In this document: in pieces, positions 7,747 to 14,433 of the stretch
How the letters are laid out: the number at the start of each line of letters is the position of its first letter
Position numbering within the stretch: position 1 is the first letter of the stretch
Position numbers and translations under genes: made by a program
Assembly: GCA_003820635.1 (NCBI GenBank)
Contig: RPOS01000073.1
Location: 1-14,433, forward strand
Reading direction: 5' to 3'
DNA from: Verrucomicrobiaceae bacterium
Lineage (GTDB): Bacteria > Verrucomicrobiota > Verrucomicrobiae > Verrucomicrobiales > Akkermansiaceae
Length of the DNA: 14,433 nucleotides
The notes under the pieces: model-generated
What the model saw: the letters and a program-made list of their open reading frames with translations, nothing else
Told to the model about the DNA's origin: nothing
Database searches by the model: none

Positions 7747-9760
7747 TCACTACCATCTCCTGCTCTGGTGCGTGCCGCTGCTCCCGCTGATCGCGGGCGG
7801 CATCATCGCCTTGCTGCCTAACCGCCGTGGCAGGATCGCTTCGAAACTCGCGATCGGTGCCTTGTCCATTTCCTGCCTGCTGGCGCTGGGCGCACTGGTC
7901 TGTGTGCTGACTCCGGGAAAAGTGCACGTCCCCGCGCCGCTCACGTGGTTCACCTTTGGAGATGTCACACTGAAAGTGGGCCTAATGCTAGATCCACTCA
8001 GCGCTGGCATGGCGGCGATGGTCACCTTCGTCGCGCTGTGGATCTTCATCTACAGCGTTGGCTACATGGAAAAGGAACCGCGCTTCGGTCGCTTCTTCGG
8101 ATTCCTGTCATTGTTCTGCGGCGCGATGCTGATGGTGGTGCTCTCCAACAGCCTGCTGCTTCTCTTCATGGCGTGGGAATTGGTAGGCCTCGCGTCCTAT
8201 CTGCTGATTGGTTTCTACTTTGAAAAACCTTCCGCCGCGGCCGCCGCGCAAAAAGCCTTCATCACCACGCGGGTCGGCGACATGGCGTTCTTCCTCGGCA
8301 TGATCTGGCTCTACGGCCACAGCGGCACGCTGTTGTTCTACGATGGAGGAAACGGCTTGCTCGAATCAGGCGCGCTTTCCTCACTCGCCGGTGCCACGGC
8401 CATCGGCGGACTTACGGTTTCAGCGGCAGCCTCGCTGCTGCTTTTGATTGGAGCGATGGGCAAATCCGGCCAGGTGCCGCTGCACACGTGGCTGCCCGAT
8501 GCGATGGAAGGCCCGACACCCGTTTCCGCGCTCATCCACGCCGCGACGATGGTGGCTGCCGGTGTGTTCCTCGTCGCCCGCACGCATCAGATTTTCTCGC
8601 TCGGCGGAGACGCTGGCATCGCCCTTACCGCCACCGCATGGGTCGGTTCGATCACGGCGCTCTACGCCGCTCTGGTGGCGATGGCGCAATACGACATCAA
8701 GCGCATCCTCGCCTATTCGACTGTTTCGCAACTCGGCTTCATGATGATCGCGCTCGGCACCGGCGGTGTGGCCGCCGCGATGTTTCACCTCATCGCCCAC
8801 GCGTTCTTCAAGGCATTGCTCTTCCTTTCCGCCGGATCGGTGATCCACGGCTGCCACGAGGAACAGGACATCCGCAAGATGGGCGGGCTGCGCAAGGCGA
8901 TGCCGAAAACATTCCTCGCCTATGCCATCGGCATGATGGCGCTCTCGGGGTTCCCCTTCGTGTTCTCCGGTTTCTGGAGCAAGGAAGGCATCCTTCACAG
9001 CGCGGAATTCTGGCCGGGAGGGAAGGGGCCTTTCCTGATCGCCGCCTGCGCCGCGCTTCTCACGGCCTTCTACATGACGCGCCAGGCGCTGCTGGTGTTC
9101 TTCGGCGAATCCCGTTCGCCGGAAACGCATCCGCACGAGAGCCCTTCGGTGATGATCGTGCCCTTGTTCGTGCTCGCGGCGGGCGCGGTGCTGCTTTCAA
9201 TCATCGGCACGCCGTTCTGGCCGTGGTTTGAAAAATGGATCCATGGTGAAACCGCAGTGTTCCATGCCGGAGCCTTCGGCGAACACGGCGCGATCGGCTT
9301 GCTGCTGCTTTCGCTGGTGATCGTGACCCTGGGCGTGGGAGCTTCAGTCGCGGTCTATCGGAATGGATTGGCGGGCAGTGAAACTCCGGATCCGCTCTCG
9401 GGCAAACTCGGCGGCCTCTGGAGATTCCTCGAAAACGCCATGGGCTTCGACACCCTCTATCAGAAAGCCATCATCAACCCGCTCGCCTTCTTCGCCGGTG
9501 GTATCGACATGCTGGAGCGCATGGTTTTCGTGCCGCTCATGGGACTTGCCGAGGGTCTCATCAAAGGCTGCGGCCGCATCACCCGCGCGTCCGACGAGGC
9601 TGGGCTCAATCAAGGTTTCGACGGTATCTGCGATGGTTTGCGCGAGCGCGCGGATTCGATCTCGCGCTCCCAAACCGGAAGAGCCCAAGGTTATCTCCGC
9701 ACCATCGGGCTCGGTGTTTCCGTCCTTCTCGTCCTCTATTTCTGGCTCAGTGCCGGTTGA
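7739..9760 (+). CDS. nuoL: NADH-quinone oxidoreductase subunit L (NuoL), extended lateral-helix region
   Basis: Distal antiporter-like proton-pumping subunit with the long lateral helix that braces the membrane arm. Key residues are present: Glu147 in MAWELVGLASYLLIGFY, Lys242 in GKSGQVPLHTWLPDA (TM7), His249, Lys321 in DIKRILAYSTVSQLG, Lys358 in HAFFKALLFL, and FWSKEGIL (413-420). It has 673 residues, against roughly 610 in E. coli. The extra length is largely C-terminal: between GFDTLY (569-574) and GYLRTI (651-656) there are 82 residues, an amphipathic and partly polar stretch, against about 50 recalled for E. coli. This is the region of helix HL. The gene overlaps nuoK by eight bases and is followed by nuoM after three bases. 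Confidence 0.96.
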   Translation: MADHYHLLLWCVPLLPLIAGGIIALLPNRRGRIASKLAIGALSISCLLALGALVCVLTPGKVHVPAPLTWFTFGDVTLKVGLMLDPLSAGMAAMVTFVALWIFIYSVGYMEKEPRFGRFFGFLSLFCGAMLMVVLSNSLLLLFMAWELVGLASYLLIGFYFEKPSAAAAAQKAFITTRVGDMAFFLGMIWLYGHSGTLLFYDGGNGLLESGALSSLAGATAIGGLTVSAAASLLLLIGAMGKSGQVPLHTWLPDAMEGPTPVSALIHAATMVAAGVFLVARTHQIFSLGGDAGIALTATAWVGSITALYAALVAMAQYDIKRILAYSTVSQLGFMMIALGTGGVAAAMFHLIAHAFFKALLFLSAGSVIHGCHEEQDIRKMGGLRKAMPKTFLAYAIGMMALSGFPFVFSGFWSKEGILHSAEFWPGGKGPFLIAACAALLTAFYMTRQALLVFFGESRSPETHPHESPSVMIVPLFVLAAGAVLLSIIGTPFWPWFEKWIHGETAVFHAGAFGEHGAIGLLLLSLVIVTLGVGASVAVYRNGLAGSETPDPLSGKLGGLWRFLENAMGFDTLYQKAIINPLAFFAGGIDMLERMVFVPLMGLAEGLIKGCGRITRASDEAGLNQGFDGICDGLRERADSISRSQTGRAQGYLRTIGLGVSVLLVLYFWLSAG

Positions 9761-9763
9761 ACC

Positions 9764-11266
9764 ATGATGCTGCCAATTGTCATCCTCATTCCCCTGATCG
9801 GCGCGATCCTGCTGGCATTCTCCCGCGGGATGAGCGTTAAGAACGCCGGACGCATCGCGGGTGGATTTGCGATAGTGTCCCTCTTTTTAGCACGCCCCAA
9901 TTGCGAGTGGAGCTTGCCATGGATGCCCGATGCGGACATCGCCCTGCGCTTCAGCATGGACGGACTCTCCTTCCTGTTCGTCGTTTTGGTTTCATTGGTC
10001 ACCGTCTTCGCTATTCTTGCCAGCATTCTCAAAGGCAAGGGCGACCGCGCCTACTTCGCACTGATCCTCGTGCTGCAATCCGCGCTCTATGGTGTCTTCA
10101 CCGCGCGGCATTTCATTCCGTGGTTTCTGTGTTGGGAAATGACGCTCATCCCCGCGTGGCTGTTGATCCGCCTGTGGGGCGGACCCGGCGCGCCAAAGGC
10201 CGCACTGCGTTTCTTCATCATGACGCTCGGCGGCAGCGCCTTCATGCTGGTGGGATTCCTCGCGCTGCAACTCTCGGTCGGCACGATGGATTTCGACGCG
10301 CTCGGCAAACTCGCAGCCCAAGGCGAGCTCACGGGTGCCCTCGCAAAATCCTTCGCCTTCACCGGCATGAGCGGCCATTCGCTGCTCACGGTCGTCGCGC
10401 TTGCGGTGTTTCTAGGGCTGGCGGTAAAAATTCCCATTGTGCCCTTCCACGCGTGGCTGCCCGCAGCCTATGCCGAAGCGCCCACGCCGGTGACGATGCT
10501 GCTCACGGGACTGCTCTCGAAAATGGGCGTCTATGCCATGCTGCGCATCTTCCTGCCGGTCTTCCCCGAGGTGCTGCCGTCGCTTGCCCCGCTGCTCACT
10601 TGGCTGGCAGTGGCGACCGTTCTGTTAGGCGCGGTGGCGGCGCTCGCGCAAACCGACCTCAAGCGCATGCTCGCCTATTCTTCGGTGAACCACCTCGGCT
10701 ATTGCACGCTGGCCATCGCGGCGGTCGCCGCTTCGCAGGTTGATCGCGCTGCCATGTCATCGGCGCTTTCCGGCGTTATCTTGCAAGCCTTCAACCACGG
10801 CATCATCGCCTCCGCCCTGTTTTCCGGCATCGCCATTCTCGAAATCCGCAGTCGCGGCCAGCGCGGGCTCAACGACTTCGGAGGGCTGCGTGCGCAAACC
10901 CCGGTGTTCTGCGGATTGTTCGGCATCGCGGTGTTCGCCTCGCTCGGTCTGCCGGGTTTGAGCGGTTTCATCGGCGAGTTTCTCATCTTCAACGGAGCCT
11001 TCGCCATCACGCCCGCTGCTGCGGCGCTGTCGGTGATCGGCCTGCTGCTCACCGCCGTGTTCCTGCTGCGCATGATGCGCAAGGTTTTCTGGGGGCCGCT
11101 CAAGCCGTCATTGGCGAAATGGGAGGATCTCACCAAAGAAGAGAGAATCCTCTTCGGTTTCCTACTGCTGCTCATCGTGGTGCCCGGTCTCTTCCCGCAG
11201 GTGCTGCTGCATTTCGCCAATCCCGCCATCGTCGAGCTTCTTGATCTTCTCCGCCCGATCCCATGA
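9764..11266 (+). CDS. nuoM: NADH-quinone oxidoreductase subunit M, first copy (NuoM1)
   Basis: Antiporter-like proton-pumping membrane subunit of 500 residues, normal for NuoM. All expected charged residues are visible: Glu125 in CWEMTLIPAWLLI (TM5), Lys222 in AVKIPIVPFHAWLP (TM7), Lys253 in LLSKMGVY (TM8), Lys300 in TDLKRMLAYSSVNHLGY, His345 in FNHGIIASALF, and Glu405 in GLSGFIGEFLIF (TM12). The start is one of two consecutive ATGs (9764 or 9767), three bases after nuoL. It overlaps the next gene, a second and diverged NuoM, by ATGA. The two copies differ through most of their length, so this is not a recent duplication or an assembly artefact. Confidence 0.95.
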   Translation: MMLPIVILIPLIGAILLAFSRGMSVKNAGRIAGGFAIVSLFLARPNCEWSLPWMPDADIALRFSMDGLSFLFVVLVSLVTVFAILASILKGKGDRAYFALILVLQSALYGVFTARHFIPWFLCWEMTLIPAWLLIRLWGGPGAPKAALRFFIMTLGGSAFMLVGFLALQLSVGTMDFDALGKLAAQGELTGALAKSFAFTGMSGHSLLTVVALAVFLGLAVKIPIVPFHAWLPAAYAEAPTPVTMLLTGLLSKMGVYAMLRIFLPVFPEVLPSLAPLLTWLAVATVLLGAVAALAQTDLKRMLAYSSVNHLGYCTLAIAAVAASQVDRAAMSSALSGVILQAFNHGIIASALFSGIAILEIRSRGQRGLNDFGGLRAQTPVFCGLFGIAVFASLGLPGLSGFIGEFLIFNGAFAITPAAAALSVIGLLLTAVFLLRMMRKVFWGPLKPSLAKWEDLTKEERILFGFLLLLIVVPGLFPQVLLHFANPAIVELLDLLRPIP

Positions 11267-12744
11267 CACCCGCCTGGACACTGATATCCGCATTCGCCGC
11301 AGCCTTGATCGTGCTGCTGCTGCCCGCGCGCGCGGCCATGGCTTCGCGGATGGTCGCGCTGGTGGCATCGGTCATCGGTGCCGTGGCCGCTGGCAGCGCC
11401 TGCCTCGCAAAACTTGCAAATCCGGCTGCCGCGCCATGGTCGTTCGATCGCGAATGGATTCCCAATTTCGGCAGCCGCTTCCACCTGGCAGCAGACGGGC
11501 TCTCGCTGACGCTCCTTTTCCTAACAGGCATCACCGCAATCGCCGGAGTCTTGTTTTCATGGAACATCGAAAAGCGCCCGCGTGCCTTCTTCGCATTCTT
11601 CATGACGATCATCGGCGGCGTTTATGGAGTCTTTCTAAGCCGAGACGCCTTCCTGCTGTTCGTGTTTTATGAAATCGTGATCCTGCCGAAATACATGCTC
11701 ATCGCCATCTGGGGATCGACCAACAAGGAATATGGCGCGATGAAGCTCACGATGTATTCCATCGGCGCGAGCGCGTTGATTCTTATCGGACTGGTCGCGG
11801 CCTATGCCGCGGCGGGGGCGACCAGTTTCGACATCGCGCATCTGGCGGCGGCCACTTATCCGTCGGCGATGCAGGCTTGGGCATTTCCCGTGTTGTTCCT
11901 CGGCTTCGCCGTGCTGGCGGGCATCTGGCCGTTCCATACATGGGCTCCCACCGGCCACGTCGCCGCGCCCACCGCCGCCTCGATGCTGCTCGCCGGCGTG
12001 GTGATGAAACTCGGAGCCTTCGGCGCGCTTTGCGTGGCGATGCCCTTGTTTCCGCAGGGATTCGAGCAATACAAGGCGCTCATCGCCGGGCTTGCGGTCG
12101 TCGGCATCATCTACGGCGCACTCACCGCGCTCTCGCAGAAGGATTTGAAATTCATCATCGGCTATTCTTCGGTGAGCCACATGGGATTCATCCTGTTAGG
12201 TCTCGCCGCGGCCAACCACTGGGGCCTGCGCGGCGCGGTCTTGCAGATGATCTCGCACGGCATCATCGCGGGACTGCTCTTCGGTATCGCCGGGCGCGTG
12301 GTCTATGAACGGACGCACACGCGCGATCTGGGCGAGCTTGGACGTTTCGACTTGTGGAAATCTCTGCCCGGTGCGGCGTTTGCTTTCACGCTCGCCACCG
12401 CCGCCTCGATGGGGCTGCCGGGTTTCAGCGGCTTCGTTGCGGAAATCTCGGTGATCATCGGACTGTGGCAGGTCTATCCATGGCTCACCATCGCCGTCGC
12501 CGCTGGCATCATCCTCACCGGGGTGTTCTCGCTGCGCGCGCTGTATCGGGCGTTCTTCCCCGAGCGCGAGGCCGCCGCCGCGCCGCCGCCGAAACTGCCG
12601 CCGCTCACCTGGCCGGAAATTTCCGCCATCGTCCTGCTGCTCACCGTTTCCATCGCCATCGGGATCTATCCGAAACCGTGGATCCAACTCATTGACGACG
12701 GTCTCCGTTCGCCGCTGTTCCAATCGTTCCTCTCCCTGCCGTGA
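11263..12744 (+). CDS. nuoM: NADH-quinone oxidoreductase subunit M, second copy (NuoM2), TM7 Lys replaced
   Basis: Second antiporter-like subunit, 493 residues, intact. Family marks are Glu137 in FYEIVILPKYMLI (TM5), PFHTWAPTGHVAAPTAASML (223-242), Lys249 in VMKLGAFG (TM8), KDLKFIIGYSSVSHMGF (293-309), His332 and Glu394 in GFSGFVAEISVI (TM12). Alignment on PFH-W shows Leu218 (AVLAGIWPFHTW) where NuoM1 and most NuoM proteins have the essential TM7 Lys (AVKIPIVPFHAW). From memory, a subgroup of bacterial NuoM proteins has this VLAG-WPFHTW form, so it may be a lineage trait. A Pro/Ala-rich linker (about 436-448) precedes the last helix. The ATG overlaps nuoM1 (ATGA), and the stop overlaps the GTG of nuoN. 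Confidence 0.93.
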   Translation: MTPAWTLISAFAAALIVLLLPARAAMASRMVALVASVIGAVAAGSACLAKLANPAAAPWSFDREWIPNFGSRFHLAADGLSLTLLFLTGITAIAGVLFSWNIEKRPRAFFAFFMTIIGGVYGVFLSRDAFLLFVFYEIVILPKYMLIAIWGSTNKEYGAMKLTMYSIGASALILIGLVAAYAAAGATSFDIAHLAAATYPSAMQAWAFPVLFLGFAVLAGIWPFHTWAPTGHVAAPTAASMLLAGVVMKLGAFGALCVAMPLFPQGFEQYKALIAGLAVVGIIYGALTALSQKDLKFIIGYSSVSHMGFILLGLAAANHWGLRGAVLQMISHGIIAGLLFGIAGRVVYERTHTRDLGELGRFDLWKSLPGAAFAFTLATAASMGLPGFSGFVAEISVIIGLWQVYPWLTIAVAAGIILTGVFSLRALYRAFFPEREAAAAPPPKLPPLTWPEISAIVLLLTVSIAIGIYPKPWIQLIDDGLRSPLFQSFLSLP

Positions 12745-14219
12745 ATCATTCCCAGTTATTCCTCCAACTCCTGCCCGAAGCCGTGCTGGTGCTCACGGCG
12801 CTGGTGATGCTGGGTGCCGCCGTGGCCACCGGAAGGAAACCCGGCAAGGAGTTCAGCGCCGGCATCGGCATCGCTACCTTCGGGCTGTTGCTTGCCGCCG
12901 CAGCCATGTTCTTCGTGCCGCCGGCCGGCGAGAGCAGCACGCCACTGCTGGCCAACGATACGCTGGCCCGCATTTTCAAGGTGGTGGTGCTCGCTCTCGG
13001 GCTCTTCGCCATCTGGCTGCCGCTGGCGCGGAAAGAGCTGGAAAATCCCGGCGAGTATTACGCGCTGGCGCTCTTCGCGCTGACCGGACTGATGCTCGCC
13101 GTCGGCAGCAACCACCTGCTTTTCCTGTTCGTTGCCCTTGAGTTGTCGAGCCTTTCGCTTTATCTGCTGGCCGGTTTCCCACGCACCGCTCGGGCATCGG
13201 AAGCCTCATTGAAATACTTCCTCTTCGGTGGATTGTCGGCGGCCTTCATGTTGTTCGGCATCAGCCTGCTCTATGGCGTTTCACACAGCGCCACGCTCAG
13301 TGGGATTGCCCAAGCGCTGGAAGCAGGCCAGCCTTCGCTGCTTGCCATGACCGGCCTGGCGATGCTGCTGGTGGGGCTTGGTTTCAAGCTCGCGGCGGTG
13401 CCGTTTCATTATTGGGCGCCGGATGTCTATCAGGGAGCGCCCGCCACCACAGTGGCCATCGTTTCCGCAGCGTCGAAAGCCGTGGGCCTGGTGGTGCTGG
13501 TGCGCATCCTGCAAATCGGCTTTGCAAACGTCGCAGGCTCCGCCGCATGGGGTGAAATGACCGCCGGATGGTCGCTGTGGCTCGCGGTGCTCGCAGCCGT
13601 CTCGATGATCGCCGGCAATGTGCTCGCGCTCGCGCAAACCAGCGTCCGCCGCCTGCTGGCCTACTCGGCTATTGCCAACACCGGCTACCTGCTCGTTGCG
13701 CTATCCGCCAACGGTCCGAAGGCCGCGGCCGCTGCCTTGTTCTATGTCGTCGTTTATGGCCTTGCCACTCTCGGCGCGCTGGCCGTCACCGCCGCCGTCG
13801 AGCGTGATCGTGGCGACGACCGGATCTCCTCGTTTGCCGGGCTCATCCACCGCTCGCCGTTCCAGGCCGTGTGCCTACTAGTTTTTCTAACATCCTTGGC
13901 CGGCATTCCGCCGCTGGCCGGGTTTGTCGGCAAGTTCGCACTCTTCAGCGATGCATTGGCCGAGGGTGGGGGAATGGGTTTCGTTTGGCTCGTTGGTCTT
14001 GCCGCCGTGCTTAGCGCCGTCTCGCTTTACTACTATCTGTCTGTCTTGAAACAGGTCTTCGTGAAACCCGCTCCGGAGGATGGTTTTCAAACCCGGACTC
14101 TGCCTCCGACACATGTCTTGAATCTAGCCATACCTGCCTTGCTGCTCGTATTGCTCGGAACGTTGCCCTCGCTGCTTCTTGACCCGATTGCCCGGGCTCT
14201 GTGCGAAACACTGCGTTGA
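12741..14219 (+). CDS. nuoN: NADH-quinone oxidoreductase subunit N (NuoN)
   Basis: Third type of antiporter-like proton-pumping subunit; in known structures it sits between NuoK and NuoM. It has 492 residues with many hydrophobic helices. Recognisable residues are Glu134 in ALELSSLSLYLLAGF (TM5), Lys216 in GFKLAAVPFHYWAPDVYQGAP (starting at 214, TM7) and Lys246 in AASKAVGLV (TM8). The block QTSVRRLLAYSAIANTGY corresponds to the KRLLAYSSIAH-GY region of the family. The Pro-rich loop SLAGIPPLAGFVGKFALF before TM12 has Lys where NuoM has Glu, as is normal for NuoN. Start is GTG at 12741, overlapping the nuoM2 stop (GTGA); no Shine-Dalgarno is seen. It is the last gene of the operon visible here. 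Confidence 0.95.
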   Translation: MNHSQLFLQLLPEAVLVLTALVMLGAAVATGRKPGKEFSAGIGIATFGLLLAAAAMFFVPPAGESSTPLLANDTLARIFKVVVLALGLFAIWLPLARKELENPGEYYALALFALTGLMLAVGSNHLLFLFVALELSSLSLYLLAGFPRTARASEASLKYFLFGGLSAAFMLFGISLLYGVSHSATLSGIAQALEAGQPSLLAMTGLAMLLVGLGFKLAAVPFHYWAPDVYQGAPATTVAIVSAASKAVGLVVLVRILQIGFANVAGSAAWGEMTAGWSLWLAVLAAVSMIAGNVLALAQTSVRRLLAYSAIANTGYLLVALSANGPKAAAAALFYVVVYGLATLGALAVTAAVERDRGDDRISSFAGLIHRSPFQAVCLLVFLTSLAGIPPLAGFVGKFALFSDALAEGGGMGFVWLVGLAAVLSAVSLYYYLSVLKQVFVKPAPEDGFQTRTLPPTHVLNLAIPALLLVLLGTLPSLLLDPIARALCETLR

Positions 14220-14433
14220 AAAGCCGCAAGCAAGAGATTCGTGTGGTGAATCACGCTCTGCCGCGAGAGCAAGGCGCGTGAGCAACCTGTTTCCAAATAC
14301 TGTGATTCATCCCGAAAACCGAAGTTGAATCGTAGCAGAGCTACGCTGCATGGTGTTTTTGGCCGGGGTGGTCGCATCTATGATCGGCGCCGGGCGGCTC
14401 TGGAGGCAACTACGGCGAAGTTGAAATCTGCCA
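14220..14433. other. Gene-free region downstream of nuoN with small inverted repeats
   Basis: No convincing gene is seen in these 214 bases. TGAATCAC (14247-14254) is repeated in inverted form as GTGATTCA (14302-14309), and the interval contains a short hairpin GCTCT-GCCGCG-AGAGC (14255-14270). The 9-mer GAAGTTGAA occurs twice (14321-14329 and 14417-14425). The end of the window could be the start of a repeat element or a further gene; this cannot be decided from what is shown. Confidence 0.5.
14331..14360 (+). terminator. Weak candidate terminator after nuoN
   Basis: A 6-bp hairpin CGTAGC-AGA-GCTACG (14331-14345) is followed, after ten bases, by five T (14356-14360). The T run is too far from the stem for a classical intrinsic terminator, and the stem is short, so this is only the best candidate for the end of the nuo transcript within the window. 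Confidence 0.2.

Noticed and set aside
8420..9136. 238-residue open frame on the minus strand opposite nuoL
   Set aside because: Very rich in His, Glu, Arg and Gly with no recognisable motif; it is the antisense of conserved NuoL sequence.
9901..10743. 280-residue plus-strand frame inside nuoM1
   Set aside because: Overlaps the conserved NuoM core in another frame and is Arg/His/Ala-rich, typical of frame shadows in GC-rich DNA.
10699..11484. 261-residue minus-strand frame across the nuoM1/nuoM2 junction
   Set aside because: Antisense to two well-supported genes and shows no domain.
9764..12744. Recent duplication or assembly error giving two nuoM copies
   Set aside because: The two proteins differ through most of their length, including in key motifs, so they are old paralogues or separately acquired.
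3419..13900. Recurrent CTAAC / GTTAG strings in an otherwise GC-rich operon
   Set aside because: CTA and TTA codons also occur in other contexts (CTATCC, CTACGG, CTAGAC), so no specific signal could be supported without counting.
2575..14219. Membrane-bound hydrogenase or Mrp-type antiporter complex instead of complex I
   Set aside because: NuoD lacks the hydrogenase CxxC pairs, and NuoB, C, D, I, H, J, K and N all show complex I signatures.
1..14433. CRISPR array, transposase, tRNA or prophage genes
   Set aside because: None seen on either strand; no regularly spaced repeats and no recombinase or tRNA cloverleaf was recognised.

Overview
The window holds the 3' end of a 5S rRNA gene, a two-gene leftward unit (the GTPase gene der and a HAD phosphatase gene), and a long rightward operon for the membrane arm and quinone-reducing arm of respiratory complex I (NADH-quinone oxidoreductase). 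The DNA is GC-rich and densely coding. A GC-rich, Gram-negative-type bacterium is likely. I lean towards Verrucomicrobiota (or the wider PVC group) because a GGGCAGGATGCCCG-type dispersed palindrome inside nuoH is, from memory, typical of those genomes. This placement is an inference, not something the sequence proves.

Layout: 1-75, end of 5S rRNA (+), followed by a strong intrinsic terminator at 79-114. 123-929, HAD-superfamily phosphatase (-). 985-2382, der (-). 2383-2574, a divergent intergenic region that must contain the der and nuo promoters. 2575-14219, ten closely packed junctions linking eleven genes in the order nuoB-C-D-I-H-J-K-L-M-M-N (+). 14220-14433, a gene-free tail with small inverted repeats.

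Most nuo genes overlap by ATGA or GTGA, which implies translational coupling and one polycistronic message. NuoB, C, D and I form the iron-sulfur and quinone-reducing module. NuoH, J, K, L, M, M and N form the proton-pumping membrane arm. Genes for NuoA and for the NADH-oxidising subunits E, F and G are not in the window.

The most notable content is the pair of complete, clearly different NuoM genes in tandem, together with a NuoL whose C-terminal lateral-helix region looks about 30 residues longer than usual. Those two traits are the published hallmarks of the '2M' complex I variants, which have a fourth antiporter-like pump. The second NuoM also has Leu at the position of the essential TM7 lysine. 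Other points of interest are a repeat element fused in frame into the start of nuoH, degenerate 9-bp repeats after nuoH, and an Ala/Lys-rich tail on NuoI.
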